A DNA stretch of 64,000 nucleotides. It comes from Shewanella sp. Isolate13. Its GTDB lineage: Bacteria > Pseudomonadota > Gammaproteobacteria > Enterobacterales > Shewanellaceae. Numbering within the stretch: the first letter of the stretch is position 1; each line of letters begins with the position of its first letter. Under the pieces are notes generated by a model that was not told the DNA's origin, did no database searches, and was given only the letters and a program-made list of their open reading frames with translations. Below, piece after piece: positions 27,384 through 37,252 of this stretch. The stretch covers positions 62,001 to 126,000 of the forward strand of contig NZ_JAKEVD010000009.1 of the NCBI RefSeq assembly GCF_022398325.1, written 5' to 3'. A program made the translations under genes and the position numbers.

Positions 27384-30300
27384 TTTAACTTGTTTACCTG
27401 GTTAGAGATCTGCGCGATTAATTTTTCTAGCTGTACCAGCAACTCTTTTATTGCATCAATATCTTGCGTCGAAGCCGCAGTTTCTATCTCGGCGCAAGTG
27501 ATAACGAGGAGCTCACATTCAATCACACCCGCAGCGCCTTTGAGTTTATGAGCGCTATGGGCGGTGGCGTCAAAGTCGTGTTCTGCGACTGCTTGATTGA
27601 GTATTTGCATATCACTGTCACAGGTTGCAATGAACTTAGTCAGTAAGTTGATACAAAGCTGCAGATCGCCGAAGTTAGCCTCAAGCGCTTTGATATCAAT
27701 AACGGCGAGATCATTGAGGTCACACTTGAGCGTTTCGCTGGAGCTTGCTGCAATAAAAGTCCTATCTTGCATCGATGGCTCGTGTTGTTGAGCATGATCT
27801 GCGATGGGAGCTTGCTGAGCCTCAACTAAGTAATTATTGAGTACGTTCTGCAGCTGCTCTAAGGTCACTGGTTTTATTAAATAATCATCGAACCCATACT
27901 GGTGGCAGCGGGCTTTTTCACTCGATATGGCATTAGCCGTGAGGGCGATAACACCGAGACGGTTCAGTTTTTCTTGTTGTTCATGCTCTCTAATAGCACT
28001 CACTAGACCGTAACCATCGAGTTCAGGCATGTGGCAGTCGGTCAGAACCAGGTCGTATCGATTCTGTTTATAGGCCGTAAGCGCCTGCTGACCGTTATCA
28101 AAAATATCACCAAAGTAGCCTAATTTACTCAGTTGCATACGGATCACATCTTGGTTAATTGGGTGATCTTCTGCAACCAGAATCAGTCTGTTGCTCGCGA
28201 TGGCTTGCTCACGGGTGATAGCTTGCTCAGGTTGGTTTTGTTCTGCACTAGGTTTGACGTCAAAAAACTCTGGTTTAGTGAGTAGGTGCAATAAGTGCTC
28301 AGGGAGCAGTGGGTTAACAGACAGTGCCCAACCTAGCTCTGCGGGTGTTGGCGAGAGCATACTCTGTCTTCTGAGTTGAATGACTTGCACATTGGTAAGG
28401 TTGCGTTTGGCCCAGCTTGGGGTCAATGCATGTAGCTCACACCAATCCTGAGGTAAAAGTAAAACTTGAATTTTTGCTTTGGCTACATGCGCTGCTAGTG
28501 CTGCTTTATTCTCTAGGTGTTGTAGATTGTAGGCGGTACATTGCCAAGCGCGCAGATACTCACAAAGCAGATCATAGTCGCTTTCATCCAACATCATGAC
28601 ACCACAGCGCTTGTTGACTGTGGAAGGAACCTCTACAGCGGCAATGGGGAAGGTAAGCGTGAAACGGAATGTGCTGCCTTGGCCTTGCTTACTGTTGACC
28701 GAGATCTCGCCGCCCATTAGTTTGACTAGCTGTTCACAGATAGATAGTCCCAAGCCTGTTCCACTAAAGCGACGTTCGCTACTGAGATCGACCTGTTCAA
28801 ACGGAATGAATAGTTTGGCGATATCCTCTTCACTGATCCCTATGCCGCTGTCAGTAACTGCAAAGCTGATCGTTTGCTCTTTATCTGTTGCAGAAACCAA
28901 GTCTACAGATAACCAAATTTCGCCCTCAGTTGTAAACTTAGAAGCATTATTTAACAGGTTATTTAGTACCTGCTTTAGGCGCAAATTATCTAAGTTTAAT
29001 GAGTAAGCAAGTTTGGGGTCTAGCCATAACTTAAACTTAATGCCTTTGCGTTCGACATGGACAATATGGGGTTGAACTAACTCACTGATAAAGCTGCTTA
29101 ACTGGCATACTGCGGGGCTTAACCCTAGCTTACCCGCTTCTATTTTAGAGAAATCGAGTACATCATTAACAATGTTGAGTAGGTTATTGCCTGAGTGGGT
29201 TAGGTTCTTATGGATCCCATGAAGTTCGCTACTATTTAGGTGTGGAGTCATCAACTCTAACAAGCTCAAAATGCCGCTAATTGGGGTGCGGATCTCATGG
29301 CTCATCATGGCAAGAAAACGAGACTTAGCCTCGGTTGCTGACTCTGCAATCAAGCGCGCTTCATCGAGTTCTGCTTGCTTCTCTTTGAGCAAAGAAATAT
29401 CTACGAGGGTGTAGGTCCAATGTCTATTTTTATCAACTTTAGTGCAGATCCCAGTGAGCTGGAACCAAGAGATCTTGCCGTCAATATTAAGCTTCATCGT
29501 TGTGTATAGAGAATCACAGAAGCGAGACTCTTCGATATCTTCTAAGAAATCATGCTCATCTGCGTGCTTAGCCAGGAACTCCATCAGCAGACTAGGTGTT
29601 TGATAGAGTTGCTCGGGGCTTAAGCCTAGATATTTTTCGATATTGCCACTGACATAGCTCCAAGAGATATCATCCACATCGTCACCGTAGCGAATTAACT
29701 GCGCAACGATGCCACCAAAGTTATTGTTAACTAGGCGCAGCTCTTTCTCGATGCTATGACGCTGTGCGATCTCATTTTTCAATTTTCTGTTGGAATAGAC
29801 GATAACTAAGAAGATGCTTACGCTGCCGCCGAGAAGCAGTAAGATCCAGCTCGGGATTTTTTCATAGGAAAAATCACTGTTGATACTGATATCATTCCAC
29901 TTATGCTTGATTGCTTCTAGCTCATCCTCATGAATTGCCGCCTTAGCCTTATTTAAAATTGAAGCTAGTGTTGCTGAGTCTTTGTTGACCCCGAAGCTAA
30001 TGGCGCGGGTATATTCGCCGATAGGGTTTGGAGTTAACTTTAATTGTCCCAAATAGCGAATGCTGAGGACTGAGCTGGCCTTCGATAGAGGCAATAGCCC
30101 TACCTCTACCTTACCTGCAAGAATTGCATTGAGTAGATGTTTAGTTGAATTAAAAGTCGTTATTTCCGCCTGTGAAAAGTACTTGGCTGTGTCTATATGT
30201 TGCTGGTGTAGATTTAATAGGCCAAGTTCCTTAGTGTTGGTAATTTGCGCTGTGATTAAGTTATTTGCGGTGACGGCAACCCATGGATCTTTTGTATAGG

Positions 30301-31372
30301 AAGACGTACAGAGAACATAGTCCAAGCTGTTTTTTTCACAGGTGAAAGCGGGGATGAGGTCGAAGTTGTTCTCGGCAAAGTGCTGTTCTAACTGAGTACC
30401 ACTATAGGCTGTTGACTCGATGTTAAGATTCAGGTTTTCGGCCACAACTTTTAAGATGTCTACGCTCATACCATCCATTTCACCCATATCATTAGTAAAT
30501 GCAAATGGATAATTATCGGCTGAATAAAGCACTTTTAGCACTTTCTGATCTCGTAGCGCATTGAGTTCGGGTTCGGTTAGATTTAAGTCGTGCTGTTGAT
30601 AGACATATCTAATTTGTGAGCTCGTGAGCCAGGTCTCGTATAATTTAGTAAATGTCTCATTAGGTATGAGTTTTAACCCTTTATTTAAGTCGTCGATCAA
30701 CTCGCTATTTTTCATCGTTGCCGCGAAATGGAGCTGGTCGAATGGCATATCGTTCAGTAGCTTGATATCAAGCTTATTTGCGGTGTCTTGGTGGGTATGT
30801 AAATAATCCAAAGTAATAGCGTTACCTATATAGGCATCGGCCGCATGATCGACAACCGCTGAATAAGCCTCTTGGCTACCAGAATAGCCTGTAACTTTTA
30901 ATTGGCTACCTGCCGAGTTTGATAACACCTCATTGATGGCGAACCCCGTTTCTGTCGCTATGTGCTTGCCTTTTAACTCTATAAAGCTGCTGACATTAGT
31001 ATCATTGGTAATGGCGGCGTAGGGGAGTAGCATCAGGGGTGAGCTAAAGTGCATCCACTCCATTCTTTCTGGCGTCATCGAGACACCCATAATGATGTCA
31101 ATTTCATCGTCACGTAGTGCTTGCAGCACTTCAATATAGGTCGGATAGCTTACTATCTGTGTTCGGTAGCCGCTGTTATTGGCGATCTCTTGAAATAATG
31201 ATGGCAGAAGGCCTATCATTTTTTTCTCTTTAGTGACGTAGGTAAAAGGTTGCCAGTCAAAAGCTGGGTAACCAACTCTAACGACTTGCTCTTCGTTTAC
31301 TGAAGGCATTTCTTGCGCTGTTGTGCCTATGGAAACGAAAAAGAGAATGAATACGAATAATACCTGACGCAT
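27380..31372 (-). CDS. BvgS-like hybrid sensor histidine kinase
   Basis: A protein of 1330 residues. A signal peptide is followed by two periplasmic solute-binding (SBP type 3) domains (residues about 28-260 and 265-510) and a membrane segment near 520. A PAS region (about 560-665), a HisKA domain with His692 (MMSHEIRTPISGIL) and a HATPase with GTGLGLSICEQL come next. A degenerate receiver follows that lacks a clear Asp, then a full receiver with Asp1112 (LTDCHMPELDG), and an Hpt domain with His1275 (HSAHKLKGAAG). This is the BvgS/EvgS layout. The periplasmic domains may bind a small ligand. It is translated with the EAL regulator downstream, which the Hpt domain would phosphorylate. Confidence 0.9.
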   Translation of the reverse strand: MRQVLFVFILFFVSIGTTAQEMPSVNEEQVVRVGYPAFDWQPFTYVTKEKKMIGLLPSLFQEIANNSGYRTQIVSYPTYIEVLQALRDDEIDIIMGVSMTPERMEWMHFSSPLMLLPYAAITNDTNVSSFIELKGKHIATETGFAINEVLSNSAGSQLKVTGYSGSQEAYSAVVDHAADAYIGNAITLDYLHTHQDTANKLDIKLLNDMPFDQLHFAATMKNSELIDDLNKGLKLIPNETFTKLYETWLTSSQIRYVYQQHDLNLTEPELNALRDQKVLKVLYSADNYPFAFTNDMGEMDGMSVDILKVVAENLNLNIESTAYSGTQLEQHFAENNFDLIPAFTCEKNSLDYVLCTSSYTKDPWVAVTANNLITAQITNTKELGLLNLHQQHIDTAKYFSQAEITTFNSTKHLLNAILAGKVEVGLLPLSKASSVLSIRYLGQLKLTPNPIGEYTRAISFGVNKDSATLASILNKAKAAIHEDELEAIKHKWNDISINSDFSYEKIPSWILLLLGGSVSIFLVIVYSNRKLKNEIAQRHSIEKELRLVNNNFGGIVAQLIRYGDDVDDISWSYVSGNIEKYLGLSPEQLYQTPSLLMEFLAKHADEHDFLEDIEESRFCDSLYTTMKLNIDGKISWFQLTGICTKVDKNRHWTYTLVDISLLKEKQAELDEARLIAESATEAKSRFLAMMSHEIRTPISGILSLLELMTPHLNSSELHGIHKNLTHSGNNLLNIVNDVLDFSKIEAGKLGLSPAVCQLSSFISELVQPHIVHVERKGIKFKLWLDPKLAYSLNLDNLRLKQVLNNLLNNASKFTTEGEIWLSVDLVSATDKEQTISFAVTDSGIGISEEDIAKLFIPFEQVDLSSERRFSGTGLGLSICEQLVKLMGGEISVNSKQGQGSTFRFTLTFPIAAVEVPSTVNKRCGVMMLDESDYDLLCEYLRAWQCTAYNLQHLENKAALAAHVAKAKIQVLLLPQDWCELHALTPSWAKRNLTNVQVIQLRRQSMLSPTPAELGWALSVNPLLPEHLLHLLTKPEFFDVKPSAEQNQPEQAITREQAIASNRLILVAEDHPINQDVIRMQLSKLGYFGDIFDNGQQALTAYKQNRYDLVLTDCHMPELDGYGLVSAIREHEQQEKLNRLGVIALTANAISSEKARCHQYGFDDYLIKPVTLEQLQNVLNNYLVEAQQAPIADHAQQHEPSMQDRTFIAASSSETLKCDLNDLAVIDIKALEANFGDLQLCINLLTKFIATCDSDMQILNQAVAEHDFDATAHSAHKLKGAAGVIECELLVITCAEIETAASTQDIDAIKELLVQLEKLIAQISNQVNKLK

Positions 31373-31695
31373 ACAGCTGCCTTAAATTGGGTGAACACAA
31401 TGATTAAACTTGAAATGTCTATGCACAGTCAGCGGACACTGGCGATGGGAGCTCGCAGTGGAATCGACAAAAATTTATGACTCGAGTGTGGCTGGTGTCA
31501 GTGTTTGGCTCTAGAAAAGGGGGCTTAAAACTGAGGCTGTGAAACTTGCGCGTATTGTAAACTTAAATTTTTCTCTGTCGATATTTTACGAAAAATATAT
31601 TGTCAGTTAGCTCTCATTTTTTAGTTGTTTGCAACAAATGACTTAAGCATGCCCTAGGCGGGAAACGGCCTTTTGTTGAGGTGTGTAGCAGCAAA

Positions 31696-31739
31696 TAAAA
31701 AAAGGCTAAACCACTCTATCTAACCGTGGTTTAGCCTTT
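31696..31739 (-). terminator. Terminator of pepA
   Basis: Stem AAAGGCTAAACCAC/GTGGTTTAGCCTTT (31701-31714 and 31726-31739) with an 11-base loop. On the minus strand it is followed by TTTTATTTGC after the stem's TTT, a good T tract. It lies 26 bases after the pepA stop, so pepA is a single-gene transcript here. Confidence 0.85.
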
Positions 31740-31764
31740 ACCGTGTAAGTCTGTCTTACTGGAA

Positions 31765-33273
31765 TTACTCGCCCTGCTCGATACCCGCTCGGTTGATCAG
31801 GAACTGAGCCAATAATGGCACAGGTCGTCCAGTCGAGCCTTTATTGGCGCCACTGTTCCAAGCTGTACCTGCCACATCAAGATGGGCCCAGTTGTACTTC
31901 TTAGTAAAGCGAGACAGGAAGCATGCGGCGGTAATTGAACCAGCTGCACGGCCACCTAGGTTGGTCATATCGGCAAATGGGCTTTCCAAGTGCTCTTGAT
32001 ACTCATCCCATAAAGGCATGCGCCATGCGCGGTCACCACTTTGTTCACCGGCATTGAGTAGCTCGTGGGCAAGTGGGTTGTGACCTGAGAACAAGCCAGA
32101 TGCATGCTTACCTAAAGCGATGACACAGGCGCCTGTTAAGGTTGCTGTATCGACAACCAGCTCAGGGTCGAAGCGCTCGACATAAGTCAGTACATCACAC
32201 AATACCAAGCGGCCCTCTGCATCGGTGTTTAACACCTCTACGGTTTGGCCTGACATAGTAGTTAAAATATCCCCTGGGCGATAAGCATTACTCGATGGCA
32301 TGTTTTCACAGCCAGCCAAGATCCCGATAACATTGATCGGCAGCTGCATCTGACAGAGTGCCTTCATGGTACCGATCACACCCGCTGCACCGCCCATGTC
32401 ATACTTCATCTCATCCATGGCTTCGCCAGGCTTAAGAGAAATGCCGCCCGAGTCGAAAGTTAGGCCTTTACCCACTAGCACAATCGGCTTTTCGGTATTA
32501 TCGACTGCGCCCTTGTACTCCATGATGGTCATCACTGACTCATTATGGCTGCCACGGCCTACAGCTAGGTATGAGTTCATGCCTAGGGCTTCCATCTGCT
32601 CTTCACCGATAGTGGTTACCGTTAGGTTCTCAGTATTTTCGGCGATTTGACGGGCTTGAGAGGCTAGATAAGCTGGATTACAGATGTTTGGCGGCATATT
32701 TGCCACATCGCGGCAAAGGTGCATACCAGCAGAGACGGCCATACCGTGCTCGATGGCGCGCTCGCCTACGGTCAATTCACGACGAGTCGGTACATTAAAT
32801 ACTAATTTACGCAGCGGACGACGGGTTTCGCCTTTGCGTGTTTTTAATGCATCGAAGCTATAAAGACTGTTTTGTGTTGTTTCAACGGCTTCACGTACTT
32901 TCCAGTAGGTATCGCGTCCTTTGACATGTAACTCGGTAAGGAAGCAAACAGCCTCCATAGAACCCGTTTCATTTAAGGTATTGATGGTTTTGGTGATGAT
33001 CTGCTTATATTGACGTTCATCAAGCTCACGCTCTTTACCGCAGCCAACGAGCAAAACACGCTCGCTAAGTACGTTTGGTACATGATGAAGCAACAACATC
33101 TGTCCTGGCTTACCTTCCAAGTCACCACGACGAAGTAAGTTGCTGATATAGCCTTCACTTATTTTATCTAACTGTTCGGCGATACCGGACAAGCGTCTTG
33201 GTTCGTATACACCTACAACGATACAAGCTGAGCGTTGTTTCTCTGGACTGCCGCTCTTTACGCTAAACTCCAT
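31765..33273 (-). CDS. pepA: Leucyl aminopeptidase (M17)
   Basis: A protein of 502 residues, the usual PepA length. It has an N-terminal macro-like domain and a C-terminal catalytic domain. Metal and catalytic residues are in [27 protein letters not shown] and [12 protein letters not shown] (the family signature). It releases N-terminal amino acids from peptides, with two metals per site. In E. coli PepA also binds DNA and acts in recombination (Xer sites). It is divergent from lptF, as in many gammaproteobacteria, but is separated from holC-valS. Confidence 0.97.
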   Translation of the reverse strand: MEFSVKSGSPEKQRSACIVVGVYEPRRLSGIAEQLDKISEGYISNLLRRGDLEGKPGQMLLLHHVPNVLSERVLLVGCGKERELDERQYKQIITKTINTLNETGSMEAVCFLTELHVKGRDTYWKVREAVETTQNSLYSFDALKTRKGETRRPLRKLVFNVPTRRELTVGERAIEHGMAVSAGMHLCRDVANMPPNICNPAYLASQARQIAENTENLTVTTIGEEQMEALGMNSYLAVGRGSHNESVMTIMEYKGAVDNTEKPIVLVGKGLTFDSGGISLKPGEAMDEMKYDMGGAAGVIGTMKALCQMQLPINVIGILAGCENMPSSNAYRPGDILTTMSGQTVEVLNTDAEGRLVLCDVLTYVERFDPELVVDTATLTGACVIALGKHASGLFSGHNPLAHELLNAGEQSGDRAWRMPLWDEYQEHLESPFADMTNLGGRAAGSITAACFLSRFTKKYNWAHLDVAGTAWNSGANKGSTGRPVPLLAQFLINRAGIEQGE

Positions 33274-33496
33274 GAGCTCTCCTAGATTCTTAAAGACAAA
33301 TTTTATTATTTATTAGATAATGTCTGCTTATGCCCAAAAAGGGCCGAAATATGGCGCACTCAAGATCTTTCTTTTCGAGTGTTTTCCCTGGCCATGTTAT
33401 GTAATTGTTGGTTACAAAACTACTAAAAGTAGACAGTCTACATGAAAGTTGTATTGATACCAGCATAAATGAAAGTTTGGAGACCGGATCCTCACT

Positions 33497-34612
33497 GTGA
33501 TTGTATTTAGATACCTGATTCGAGAAGTTTTAAAAGCACAAATTGCAGTACTTTTAGTGCTGTTAGCTATTTTTATTAGCCAACATTTTGTGCGCGTGCT
33601 TGCTGATGCCTCCGATGGCGAGTTTCCTGCATCTCTCGTTATGACCTTACTGGGTCTTAACATGCCATTTCTCACAGTTTTAGTGTTACCGCTGAGTCTA
33701 TTCTTGGGGATTTTGCTCGCCCATGGGCGCATGTATGCCGAGAATGAGATGGTTATTTTTCATGGCGTAGGTGTCAGTGAGTGGTATATCACTCGAGTCA
33801 CGCTATTGCTTGCGGTGATCAACATGGTATTTACCGCGTTCCTATCTATTTATGTAGCGCCTTGGGCCGAGGAACAGCAGAACCAAGTACTAGAACACGC
33901 CCAATCTGAGGCGGGTCTTGCGGCGTTAACTCAGGGCCGCTTCCAGACAAGCCCTAATGGTCGTGCGGTACTGTTTGTTGAGCGTATTGGTCGTGATAAC
34001 CAATTAGACAAAGTATTTGTGGCTCAGTTGCCCGAACCCGATGATGAAACTGGCGTGGCCAATGTGGTAGTGGCGCGTACAGGTAAAGTGGTCGAAGATG
34101 AAACCGGTGGCCAGCGTCTGCAGCTTGAAGATGGTGTACAGTACCAAGGCAATCCTAAACGCGTTGATTATCAAATTGTCGAGTTTGGGGGCTATCAAAT
34201 GCAGATTAAAGAGCAGGAGGTCGATGAGCGCCGCCGTAAGCTGTCTGCCATGCCTATCGGTGAGCTAATGAATATCGATAGCCCGGAAGCTACCGCAGAA
34301 TTTCATTGGCGCTTAGCGATCCCTCTGGCTATTCCGCTGATGACCCTGATTGCTGTGCCTATGGCACGAGTGAACAACCGCCAAGGTAAGTTCGCCAAGA
34401 TGTTCCCTGCGATTCTACTCTATTTAGGCTACTTTGGTTTGATGGTGGCTGGACGTAAATCACTAGAAGATGGGGTGATCCCACAGTACTTAGGTATGTG
34501 GTGGATCCATGCCTCCGCGTTGTTCATAGGCATATTGCTACTGGGCAAAGAGCGGCCGTTAGGAGCGAAAGTGACGGGCTTGTTTAAGCGCAAAAAGGCG
34601 GTCAAGGCATGA
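33497..34612 (+). CDS. lptF: LPS export ABC transporter permease LptF
   Basis: A protein of 371 residues. Membrane segments at both ends flank a large periplasmic beta-jellyroll (residues about 130-265). It starts MIVFRYLIREVLKAQIAVL with a GTG codon (GGA lies eight bases before it). The motif NEMVIFHGVGVSEW corresponds to the coupling helix that contacts the LptB ATPase. With LptG and LptB it extracts LPS from the inner membrane. It overlaps lptG by four bases and is divergent from pepA. Confidence 0.95.
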   Translation: MIVFRYLIREVLKAQIAVLLVLLAIFISQHFVRVLADASDGEFPASLVMTLLGLNMPFLTVLVLPLSLFLGILLAHGRMYAENEMVIFHGVGVSEWYITRVTLLLAVINMVFTAFLSIYVAPWAEEQQNQVLEHAQSEAGLAALTQGRFQTSPNGRAVLFVERIGRDNQLDKVFVAQLPEPDDETGVANVVVARTGKVVEDETGGQRLQLEDGVQYQGNPKRVDYQIVEFGGYQMQIKEQEVDERRRKLSAMPIGELMNIDSPEATAEFHWRLAIPLAIPLMTLIAVPMARVNNRQGKFAKMFPAILLYLGYFGLMVAGRKSLEDGVIPQYLGMWWIHASALFIGILLLGKERPLGAKVTGLFKRKKAVKA

Positions 34613-35667
34613 GAATATTAGATCTATATATTGCTAGAGTTCTGATTAGTACCTCATCTTTAGCGCTGCTGGTGTTAACCGGTTTATCGGGGATTATTAA
34701 GTGGGTCGACCAACTGCGCCTTGTTGGGCGTGGTACGTATACCATGATGGATGCCGGTGTCTATGTACTGTTTTTGATCCCACGAGATATCGAGCTGTTC
34801 TTTCCTATGGCCGTGTTACTCGGTGCCTTGATCGGTATGGGTATGCTTGCTTCTAACTCCGAGTTAGTGGTGATGCAGTCATCGGGTTTATCTCGTTTGC
34901 AAATTACCATGTCGGCGATGAAGACGGCAATTCCACTGATGATCATCGTTATGATGCTAACTGAATGGGTTGCGCCAGTCGCTGAGCTACGGGCGAAGGA
35001 GATCAAGCGCACCAATGTTTCTGGTGGTAGCTTGATTGAGTCTAACCGTGGCATTTGGGCAAAAGATGGGCCGTTATTTGTTAATATTGGTGGTGTGGTC
35101 GATAGCCATAATCTGCGAGATATTACCCTGTACGAGTTTAGTGATACGACTAACTTAACCAGCACAGTACATGCAGATTCTGCCGAGTATAAGGACAAGT
35201 ATTGGCAGCTAACCGATGTGAGAAGAACCACGCTGAAGAATGAGCAGGTCGTGCTGACAAATCTTGAAGAAGATAAGTGGATCTCCTCACTGACTCCTGA
35301 AAAGCTGAGTGTGGTATCGGTTAAGCCTGAGTCACTGTCGATAGCGGGTTTGATCGATTATCTCGATTATTTGAAAAATAACAACCAGGCATCTGAGCGT
35401 TATGAGTTAGCGCTGTGGCGTAAGCTACTGCAACCTGTAACCGTTGCGGTGATGATGTTGGTGGCTCTATCGTTTGTATTTGGGCCGCTAAGAACCGTTA
35501 CCATGGGCGCGCGAGTGCTGCTAGGGGTTGTGGCTGGCTTTAGCTTTTATATCTGTAGCGAAATCTTCGGTCCATTGAGTATCGTTTATGGCTTACCCGC
35601 ATTTATCAGTGCCGGCATGCCCGCTCTGCTGTTTAGTATTGGAGCGCTGTACTTTATTAGGAAGTAG
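34609..35667 (+). CDS. lptG: LPS export ABC transporter permease LptG
   Basis: A protein of 352 residues, the other half of the LptFG permease. It opens MRILDLYIARVLISTSSLAL, has the coupling-helix segment NSELVVMQSSGLSRLQI, a periplasmic jellyroll domain and three C-terminal membrane segments (VMMLVALSFVFGPLR onward). Its ATG sits within the lptF stop (ATGA overlap), so the pair is translated together. A strong terminator lies 38 bases after the stop. Confidence 0.95.
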   Translation: MRILDLYIARVLISTSSLALLVLTGLSGIIKWVDQLRLVGRGTYTMMDAGVYVLFLIPRDIELFFPMAVLLGALIGMGMLASNSELVVMQSSGLSRLQITMSAMKTAIPLMIIVMMLTEWVAPVAELRAKEIKRTNVSGGSLIESNRGIWAKDGPLFVNIGGVVDSHNLRDITLYEFSDTTNLTSTVHADSAEYKDKYWQLTDVRRTTLKNEQVVLTNLEEDKWISSLTPEKLSVVSVKPESLSIAGLIDYLDYLKNNNQASERYELALWRKLLQPVTVAVMMLVALSFVFGPLRTVTMGARVLLGVVAGFSFYICSEIFGPLSIVYGLPAFISAGMPALLFSIGALYFIRK

Positions 35668-35703
35668 CCTAGCTTAAAAACTGGGGGACTCGCTACAATC
35701 ATT

Positions 35704-35747
35704 AAAAAAGCCAATCAACAGGTTAAGTTCTGTAGATTGGCTTTTTT
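35704..35747. terminator. Bidirectional terminator after lptG
   Basis: Stem AAAAAGCCAATC/GATTGGCTTTTT with an 18-base loop, and six T at its end on the plus strand and six A before it. It ends lptFG and the convergent RDD-family gene. Confidence 0.8.
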
Positions 35748-35822
35748 GTTTTGCTCTTTCTCGCTTCTCTAATGAGGACTAAGCATTACAATCTTGTCTG
35801 TCTTGCTATGGACTCAGGACGA

Positions 35823-36347
35823 TTAAACACCGTGCCAGTTACGCATCTGGTTGGCTTCTTTTGACAGTACAACCACTTCTGAGCGAGTCATCATATCTTG
35901 CAATGCCAGTTTATCGCGGTTAATCAAGATCCATAAGTTACCAATGCCAAGTAGCGACCAAACCAGTCTTGCTGCTGCGGTCACCATACTCAGGTTTTGC
36001 CCATTCGGATGTTGGATCTTGAGACGCCATGCACGCATACCTAATGTTTGACCGCCTTTGCTCCAAAAACTGATATAAAACAGGCCGACACAGGCCATAA
36101 TCCAGCACTGATAAATACCTTTATACAGCGGCGTGCCATTGAGCAAGTCTGACACATGCTCAAAGCCTGCCATATCGATCAAGCCACTGCTGGTTAAGCC
36201 GATAAAAATACCAAAACCTATGGCGCCAGCCACCATATATACGGCAACGGCAAGCAATAGATCATAAACGATAGCACCGCAGCGCTTAAAAAAGCCTGCT
36301 CGTGGAAAGTTGGCGTGTTCGTTATTGGGCATGTAATGAGTCGTCAT
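35823..36347 (-). CDS. RDD family membrane protein
   Basis: About 174 residues with three or four membrane segments. The N-terminal part FPRAGFFKRCGAIVYDLLLA carries the Arg and Asp of the RDD family. GGQTLGMRAWRLKIQHPNG, then LALQDMMTRSEVVV near the end, complete the pattern. Function is unknown for most members; some act as sodium-proton exchangers. The ATG at 36347 is preferred over a GTG at 36356. It is followed by small genes on the same strand. It may share a transcript with the 36404-36658 gene. Confidence 0.85.
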   Translation of the reverse strand: MTTHYMPNNEHANFPRAGFFKRCGAIVYDLLLAVAVYMVAGAIGFGIFIGLTSSGLIDMAGFEHVSDLLNGTPLYKGIYQCWIMACVGLFYISFWSKGGQTLGMRAWRLKIQHPNGQNLSMVTAAARLVWSLLGIGNLWILINRDKLALQDMMTRSEVVVLSKEANQMRNWHGV

Positions 36348-36403
36348 TGATATCACTTATTATTAGGTTTATTGGATGATGATGGCGAATACTGGCTTAA
36401 GGG

Positions 36404-36658
36404 TTATGACTTTTTCGGTTCATCTTTGATGTAGTAGATGTCACTAAAGCCAAATCGTGCGAACTCTTTAGCACGGAAGTCTTTCACTGCTGATGATCCC
36501 TTTGAGGTCATAGCGATCTGTTGCTCCATCATGAGGTATTGCGTTAAATCAACGCCTTCTGCTGCGGCTACGGCCTCATAGATGTCATGATATTTGTCGT
36601 AAGCAAAGTTAATCTCTTTCGCTTGGTTCTTAAACTTATAGGTAATTCTGGTTGCCAT
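36404..36658 (-). CDS. Small conserved protein, probably DUF2960
   Basis: An 84-residue soluble protein, MATRITYKFKNQAKEINFAY at the start, with EAVAAAEGVDLTQYLMMEQQ in the middle and a basic end (DEPKKS). It resembles the short gammaproteobacterial DUF2960 group by memory. No catalytic motif or known fold can be recognised, so no function is proposed. It is on the same strand as the RDD gene (downstream) and the GNAT gene (upstream), with short gaps, so an operon is plausible. Confidence 0.6.
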   Translation of the reverse strand: MATRITYKFKNQAKEINFAYDKYHDIYEAVAAAEGVDLTQYLMMEQQIAMTSKGSSAVKDFRAKEFARFGFSDIYYIKDEPKKS

Positions 36659-36703
36659 GTTTAGCTTCTCTAATGAAATTGCCTCTATGATAGCAAATCT
36701 TGG

Positions 36704-37183
36704 CTATAAGGTATAAACCATATAGCACGCGTCCTCTGGGTAACATGAAAGGTCTTTGTCTATGGCTCTAGCTTTAAAGCCCTGTTTAGCCCAGTAATGG
36801 TGCGCCCCCTGCACCGCGACTAGAGAGACATTTGGGTAGTGATGACTGCGGGCAAACGCTATCAGGCTGGTTAACGCGGCTCGTCCCGCTCCTTTGCCCT
36901 GTGCCTTCGAAGACAGCGCAATATCATGTAAGTAGAGAGTATTTGGCTTGCCTACCTTAGTCAGCACCTGCTCGAGCGAGGGTGGGCTATCTTGAAGCCA
37001 AGGGTGAGCAAGGCAATAACCTATTACCTCATCTTGTGATTCCAGCACAAAACAGCTTTCAGGTGAAGCCAGCCACTTGCTCTGTAGCACCTCAAGAGAT
37101 TCAGGTTCTATCTGTGGGTAGCACTCGAGTTGGATTTGTAAAATCTGTGGCCAATCGGATGGCGCGATACTGCGTAATTGCAT
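36704..37183 (-). CDS. GNAT family N-acetyltransferase
   Basis: A protein of 159 residues with the GNAT fold: LYLHDIALSSKAQGKGAGRA carries motif A (the acetyl-CoA loop QGKGAG). A preceding substrate strand (FVLESQDEVIGYCLAHPW) and a late HHYWAKQGFKARA segment (motif B) agree. The acceptor is unknown. It is followed on the same strand by the small DUF2960-type gene and preceded by the M32 peptidase gene. Confidence 0.85.
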   Translation of the reverse strand: MQLRSIAPSDWPQILQIQLECYPQIEPESLEVLQSKWLASPESCFVLESQDEVIGYCLAHPWLQDSPPSLEQVLTKVGKPNTLYLHDIALSSKAQGKGAGRAALTSLIAFARSHHYPNVSLVAVQGAHHYWAKQGFKARAIDKDLSCYPEDACYMVYTL

Positions 37184-37252
37184 AAAAAGATCCTAAATAT
37201 GGGCGTCTATTATTCCCATTAACAGGGAAGGGCTAATGGGAATATTGTCACT

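Noticed and set aside
20408..31764. Possible genomic island between holC and pepA.
   Set aside because: No integrase, tRNA, direct repeats or mobile gene found; kept only as a gene-order observation.
34761..35231. A 156-codon minus-strand frame opposite lptG.
   Set aside because: Antisense shadow with no recognisable domain and no promoter context.
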